Positions 15,941 through 19,437 of a DNA stretch of 19,437 nt are shown here, in pieces; within the stretch, counting starts at the first letter, position 1; every line of letters begins with the position of its first letter. Where the stretch lies: NCBI GenBank assembly GCA_031282385.1, contig JAITDV010000386.1, positions 1 through 19,437 of the forward strand, written 5' to 3'. The position numbers were made by a program, and so were the translations under genes. The DNA comes from Planctomycetaceae bacterium (GTDB taxonomy: Bacteria; Planctomycetota; Planctomycetia; Pirellulales; Thermoguttaceae). The notes beneath the pieces are model-generated. The model did not search any database. It saw only the letters and a program-made list of their open reading frames with translations, and was not told the origin of the DNA.

Positions 15941-16084
15941 GGCAACTTCTAAAAAACTAATTTTCAGAATTGACAAATTTATAAAAGTAATTCATTTTAT
16001 CCATGAATTGATACAATTTAACACAATTAAATTAATATAAATTTTATGACAATTTGTTGATAAAATGATTTTTTAGAAGTTGCC
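15941..16084. repeat. Inverted-repeat element with 23-24-base arms before aroDE
   Basis: The left arm (15941-15964) starts GGCAACTTCTAAAAAA. The right arm (16062-16084) is its inverted match, ending TTTTTTAGAAGTTGCC. The first 16 bases are identical and the rest nearly so. The 97-base spacer is very AT-rich and continues as a weaker inverted match (TTGACAAATTTATAAAA against TCATAAAATTTAT). The element covers most of the aroDE upstream region. AACTTCTAAAAA also occurs alone at 4775-4786, just behind the beta-barrel gene. Confidence 0.75.
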
Positions 16085-16194
16085 TTTTGTGTGTGTTTAT
16101 TTTTTGCCAAAGTTATATTAATCGTATTTTTGGATTCGATATTAGCTTGTCCAAGTTCACGTCGAAATTGAAAATGCGAACTGTCTCAATAAAA

Positions 16195-17730
16195 ATGATC
16201 TGTGTAACAATTGCTTGTGGTAGTCATACTCGAATGATTACGGAACAACGTAAACTTGCATCTGAAGGAATTCAACTTGTCGAGTTACGTCTTGATTTTT
16301 TGCGTCGTGAACCTGATTTGTACAGGTTGTTGTCTGCGCGTACTGGAGCTGTTATTGTAACTGCCCGCCGAAAACAAGATGGCGGAATGTGGAACGAATC
16401 CGAATCAAAACGATTGGCGTTGTTGCGGTCTGCAATTGTTTCGGAGCCGGAGTTTGTTGATTTGGAGTACGATGTCGCTGGAGAAATTGAGCGATTCGGA
16501 ACAACTCGCAGAATCATCAGTTACCATGATCTTAACCAGACTCCAAATGATCTGGACAAATTATTTGTAGACATGGAATCAAAAGACCCTGATATTATCA
16601 AGATTGCCGTTACGCCGAAATCTGTTGATGATATGTTTCGGTTGATGAAATTTGTGTCTGATAAAAATCGTGTTGCCAAAGAAGCCGGAGATAAACTTTC
16701 GGGTAACGGCAATGGAATTCGTGTTATTGGTATTTGCATGGGAGAGCTTGGAAAGGCGACACGGATTCTAGCAAAAAGATTCGGAATGCCGTTTACTTAT
16801 GCAACTTTTTCACGAGAACGAATTATTGCACCAGGTATTTTGGTTTATGATGAACTTCTCGGCTTGTACCATTACGAGACAACTAATAATGATACGGCAG
16901 TGTATGGAATAATTGCAAATCCAATAGGGCATAGTTTGAGTCCGTTGATTCATAATCGTTCTTATATTGAACAGAAAATCAACGCTGTTTACGTACCGTT
17001 TCAATTGGAAAGTCATGACGTTCATCGTTTTCTTGAGCGGGCGGCGGAATTTGGAATACGTGGAATAAGTGTAACGATTCCGCATAAAGTTACGGTTGTT
17101 GAGCGATTGACAAGAATGGAACCGGCGGTGGATAAAATTGGAGCTTGCAATACGATTGTTTTCAAAAACGGCGAGCGGATTGGTTACAACACTGATTACA
17201 CTGCGGCTGTTTCAAGTATTGAGACGGCGATGGGCGGTGATATAAAAAATGAAATAGGAATTTTGCAAGGTAAATCCGCGTTAGTTTTAGGTGCGGGTGG
17301 TGCTGGAATGGCTCTTGTTTATGGTCTAAAAAAACGCGGAGCAAGTGTTACCGTAACTGACGCTGATAACAAAAGAGCAACAGAATTATCTATTCAATTT
17401 GGTTGCGACACAATTCGTTGGGAAGACCGTTACAATCTAACGCCTGAAATTATTGCTAATTGTACGCCTGTTGGAATGTACCCGAATATCAATGAAACAC
17501 CTTTTGAACATCATAAATTATTTGCAGGAATGTTAGTTTTTGACGCAGTGTACAACCCAGAAAATACACTGCTGATAAAGTCGGCAAAAGAACGTGGCTG
17601 CAAAGTTGTCAGTGGAATTGAAATGTTTGTTGGGCAAGCATGTTTACAATTCAAATTATTCACCGGCGAAAAAGCTTCCGCTGCATTCATAAGAAAATTA
17701 ATCAAAGATACAATCGCTTCCGCAAAATAA
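16195..17730 (+). CDS. aroDE: Bifunctional 3-dehydroquinate dehydratase (type I) / shikimate dehydrogenase
   Basis: Carries out steps 3 and 4 of the shikimate pathway in the cytoplasm: dehydroquinate to dehydroshikimate, then NADPH-dependent reduction to shikimate. Numbering is from the ATG at 16195 (511 residues), chosen because type I AroD proteins begin close to 'MICVTI'. An ATG at 16174 and a TTG at 16087 are in frame; none has a clear ribosome binding site. The AroD half (1 to about 230) has VELRLDFLRRE, the catalytic His111 (RIISYHDLNQTP) and the Schiff-base Lys136 (DIIKIAV), and ends with PFTYATFSRERIIAPG. An insert of about 15-20 residues (NRVAKEAGDKLSGNGNGIR) precedes VIGICMGE. The AroE half (about 236-511) has NPIGHSLSPLIHN, Lys298 (TIPHK), Asn319 and Asp334, the NADP-binding GAGGAG (366-371), and NCTPVGM. 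All catalytic residues are present. A fused AroD-AroE is characteristic of planctomycetes (and of plants). Confidence 0.95.
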   Translation: MICVTIACGSHTRMITEQRKLASEGIQLVELRLDFLRREPDLYRLLSARTGAVIVTARRKQDGGMWNESESKRLALLRSAIVSEPEFVDLEYDVAGEIERFGTTRRIISYHDLNQTPNDLDKLFVDMESKDPDIIKIAVTPKSVDDMFRLMKFVSDKNRVAKEAGDKLSGNGNGIRVIGICMGELGKATRILAKRFGMPFTYATFSRERIIAPGILVYDELLGLYHYETTNNDTAVYGIIANPIGHSLSPLIHNRSYIEQKINAVYVPFQLESHDVHRFLERAAEFGIRGISVTIPHKVTVVERLTRMEPAVDKIGACNTIVFKNGERIGYNTDYTAAVSSIETAMGGDIKNEIGILQGKSALVLGAGGAGMALVYGLKKRGASVTVTDADNKRATELSIQFGCDTIRWEDRYNLTPEIIANCTPVGMYPNINETPFEHHKLFAGMLVFDAVYNPENTLLIKSAKERGCKVVSGIEMFVGQACLQFKLFTGEKASAAFIRKLIKDTIASAK

Positions 17731-17788
17731 TTTCGCAGAAAATTGGCAATTGCTAATCGCTGACGAATATTGAAACCGAAAATTCAAC

Positions 17789-17853
17789 GTGTGAACAGTG
17801 TAAAAGCCTGCTTCCAATAGATACGCAGGTGACGGTAAAGGAAATTTAGAGAA
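17789..17853 (+). repeat. Rearranged partial copy of the dispersed hairpin repeat
   Basis: The right-end word GTGTGAACAGT is joined directly to GTAAAAGCCTGCTT, followed by a damaged loop (CCAATAGATACGCAGG) and GACGGTAAAGGAAATTTAGA. This is a deletion or template-switch product of the normal element. It lies about 60 bases after the aroDE stop. The rest of the 350-base gap to the next gene is AT-rich with no gene. Confidence 0.65.
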
Positions 17854-17984
17854 CAAGTTGAAATAAAGTAATATTTAACGGCTTGCTTGAACAATTTGAT
17901 TCCACAAAAAATACAAACCGAATTTTAAACTGTAAGGTGTATAAATAAAAACATAACTTTTTTTCGTTACAAAAAAGGTTTAAA

Positions 17985-18081
17985 CCTGTTCACACTTGAA
18001 ATTTCGTTTACCTTCGCCTGCTTACCTATTGGAAAGCAGGCTTTTACGCTCTTGAGTCAGGCAATTCATATTACGAACAAT
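17985..18081 (-). repeat. Dispersed hairpin repeat, copy 8 (full), abutting a stop codon
   Basis: Minus-orientation copy from CTGTTCACACTTGAAATTTC to CATATTACGAACAATT. It has a perfect central stem GCCTGCTT / AAGCAGGC with an AATA loop in element orientation. Its outer end touches the TAA (18082-18084) of the convergent-side gene, so it forms the immediate 3' untranslated region of that gene. Confidence 0.88.
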
Positions 18082-19437
18082 TTAATCAACAATTCCTAGA
18101 AGTTTTTTAATTGATTCTTCTGAATGTTTTGGTCTTTGATGGTCAATATCTGCTCCGTTGCGTATCCATTCGTTAGTATTGTAGAGTTTGTTCCAACCTT
18201 GCCGCATTGTTTCTTTCCATTCTTTTCTTTGTTCTTCATCCCATAAATTCAAATTCCATTTCATGGCGCGTTCATATTGTAACCAATATTTATTATGAAT
18301 TATACTGTTTTCACCTTCTTTATTTTTTTTGACCATTGCCAATGCGGTTTGATACAACATTATGCGATTTTTTCGTTGGATTTTAATTCCATCCTTAAAC
18401 CCATAACTTACATCTAACATGCTCCAATTAATATTAAACAATCGCGTGTAATTATTCTGTTCGTTGGCATTTTTAGGAAACTCAGGCGGCGGATACGGAA
18501 CAGGTAAATAAGGAATACCATAGTTGTCTCGTACAGCTTCTGTAGGTTCACCGGATACTTGATCAATTGTTACCGATGACATGATTGTATTGAAGCTGTA
18601 ATTTCGATCTATCTTGACAAAATAATTATGAGGACCTGTTACAATAAATTGGACATGAACACCGCCCCAAAAATTACGCACTCTTGAGCGTGCAAGCGGA
18701 GGATTTTGACGTGCAAACTTTTCACCTTCAATTCCAATTAACGGCAACATGTCAATTGTAACCGGTTTGGAAGGTACTCCCGGAGGTTCTGTCGTAAATC
18801 TTTGATGTTGCCATTGCATATCTGTTGGATAAAATTCGATCAAATAATCACGCATCCGATTTGCGCCGTCATGTCCGTCTGGATTGACAAAATACATACT
18901 AATACGAAATGTTCCTTTATGATTAATTTTAAGCCAATACCAAAGATCAGGTCCATCAATATGCCAAGGATATGCTTCTCCGTGATCGTCCCATTCTGCT
19001 TGACGACGAACTCCGCTAACTGAGTTCCAAAGAGTTTTGGGATTGTAGTTATTACCGCGATTATAATGTCGCAAAGCATCCCATTTGTTCAAATGATTCG
19101 GTCCTATCCAACATTGAACATCGTAATCCCTGTTAGGGTAAAAAAAAATAGTGTCCCAAGGCGCCTGTGTTGCGCAAGCTATTGCCCATTCGCGGTATAT
19201 TCTGCCTGTCCAGTCGCCTTGCGTTTTCCAATCTTCGCCAAGATATGCCGCGTATGGTGTTTCTAAATATTCGCGTGTTACTAAGTTAATTCTAACCTTC
19301 ATTTTTTTGATTTCGTCCAATGTTAGCGGTTTTGGAGATGTTGGGAAGGGCGGATAAAATGCTGGTAGTAATTTTGTCATGGCGCCGAAAATGTTCTCTT
19401 TTATCGGCTTCAAGTTGCGTTTTTGCAATCTTAAATC
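18082..19437 (-). CDS. Uncharacterised planctomycete-type protein, start beyond right edge (partial)
   Basis: The minus-strand frame is open to the window edge (452 codons seen), so a TTG at 19426-19428 should not be taken as the start. The central part is rich in Trp, Tyr, Asp and His: REWAIACATQAPWDTIFFYP, NRDYDVQCWIGPNH, AEWDDHGEAYPWHIDGPDLW, then FRISMYFVNPDGHDGANRMR and DYLIEF. This looks like a beta-sandwich carbohydrate- or ligand-binding fold of the kind found in large exported planctomycete proteins. The last 120 residues are helical and basic (YWLQYERAMKWNLNLWDEEQ, then GWNKLYNTNEW). No signal peptide or membrane segment is visible in the part present. I recognise the style, not a named family, and give no function. 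A repeat copy directly follows the stop. Confidence 0.75.
   Translation of the reverse strand, partial: DLRLQKRNLKPIKENIFGAMTKLLPAFYPPFPTSPKPLTLDEIKKMKVRINLVTREYLETPYAAYLGEDWKTQGDWTGRIYREWAIACATQAPWDTIFFYPNRDYDVQCWIGPNHLNKWDALRHYNRGNNYNPKTLWNSVSGVRRQAEWDDHGEAYPWHIDGPDLWYWLKINHKGTFRISMYFVNPDGHDGANRMRDYLIEFYPTDMQWQHQRFTTEPPGVPSKPVTIDMLPLIGIEGEKFARQNPPLARSRVRNFWGGVHVQFIVTGPHNYFVKIDRNYSFNTIMSSVTIDQVSGEPTEAVRDNYGIPYLPVPYPPPEFPKNANEQNNYTRLFNINWSMLDVSYGFKDGIKIQRKNRIMLYQTALAMVKKNKEGENSIIHNKYWLQYERAMKWNLNLWDEEQRKEWKETMRQGWNKLYNTNEWIRNGADIDHQRPKHSEESIKKLLGIVD

Noticed and set aside
1423..18081. CRISPR array
   Set aside because: The repeats are far apart, about 95 bases long, in both orientations and without regular spacers; no cas genes.
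1..19437. Apparent excess of the word GTTAC/GTAAC, often as TTCGTTACAA
   Set aside because: A hand tally gives about 70 occurrences against roughly 40 expected from base composition. Many are in coding sequence where codon choice could explain it. Too imprecise to report as a signal without a proper count.

Overview
This AT-rich window (roughly 35-38% GC by eye) looks like chromosomal DNA of a planctomycete or close relative. The evidence is family content: a bifunctional AroD-AroE fusion, a LamG plus HzsA-like plus double CxxCH secreted protein, a DUF1559-type fragment joined to an RHS core, a small SHD1-like fragment, and an anti-sigma-type membrane protein. No marker here fixes the lineage further. 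A low-GC, possibly host-associated planctomycete is a guess.

Layout, left to right. 1-1095 (minus) is the 5' part of a membrane-anchored anti-sigma-type gene running off the left edge. It is followed by about 950 non-coding bases holding copies of a dispersed repeat. rpmB (L28) lies at 2052-2372 (minus), with a decayed reading frame just upstream of it. 2868-4769 (plus) encodes a Tyr/Gln/Pro/Asn-rich protein ending in an outer-membrane beta-barrel domain. 4917-6305 (minus) is a graveyard of two broken accessory genes, a CHAT-protease remnant and a DUF1559/RHS chimera, packed directly behind rlmN (6309-7355). panD, a BaiN/HI0933-type flavoprotein and a small secreted planctomycete-type protein follow on the minus strand to 10211. 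10212-11964 is mostly non-coding, with repeats, palindromes and a short SHD1-like fragment. 12013-15807 (plus) is the large HzsA-like haem protein and 16195-17730 (plus) is aroDE. 18082 to the right edge (minus) is most of an uncharacterised protein whose start is outside the window.

The housekeeping genes (L28, 23S rRNA methylation, beta-alanine synthesis for CoA, shikimate pathway) are separated by gaps and do not form evident operons.

The main undescribed signal is a dispersed family of about 95-bp elements: roughly ten recognisable copies plus one stray end. They occur only between genes, in both orientations. Each has near-matching inverted ends (ACTGTTC-like) and a strong central hairpin (GCCTGCTT, GATA-type loop, AAGCAGGC). 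Two further inverted-repeat elements of different sequence, at 8127-8349 and 15941-16084, suggest several small non-autonomous palindromic element families have colonised this genome.
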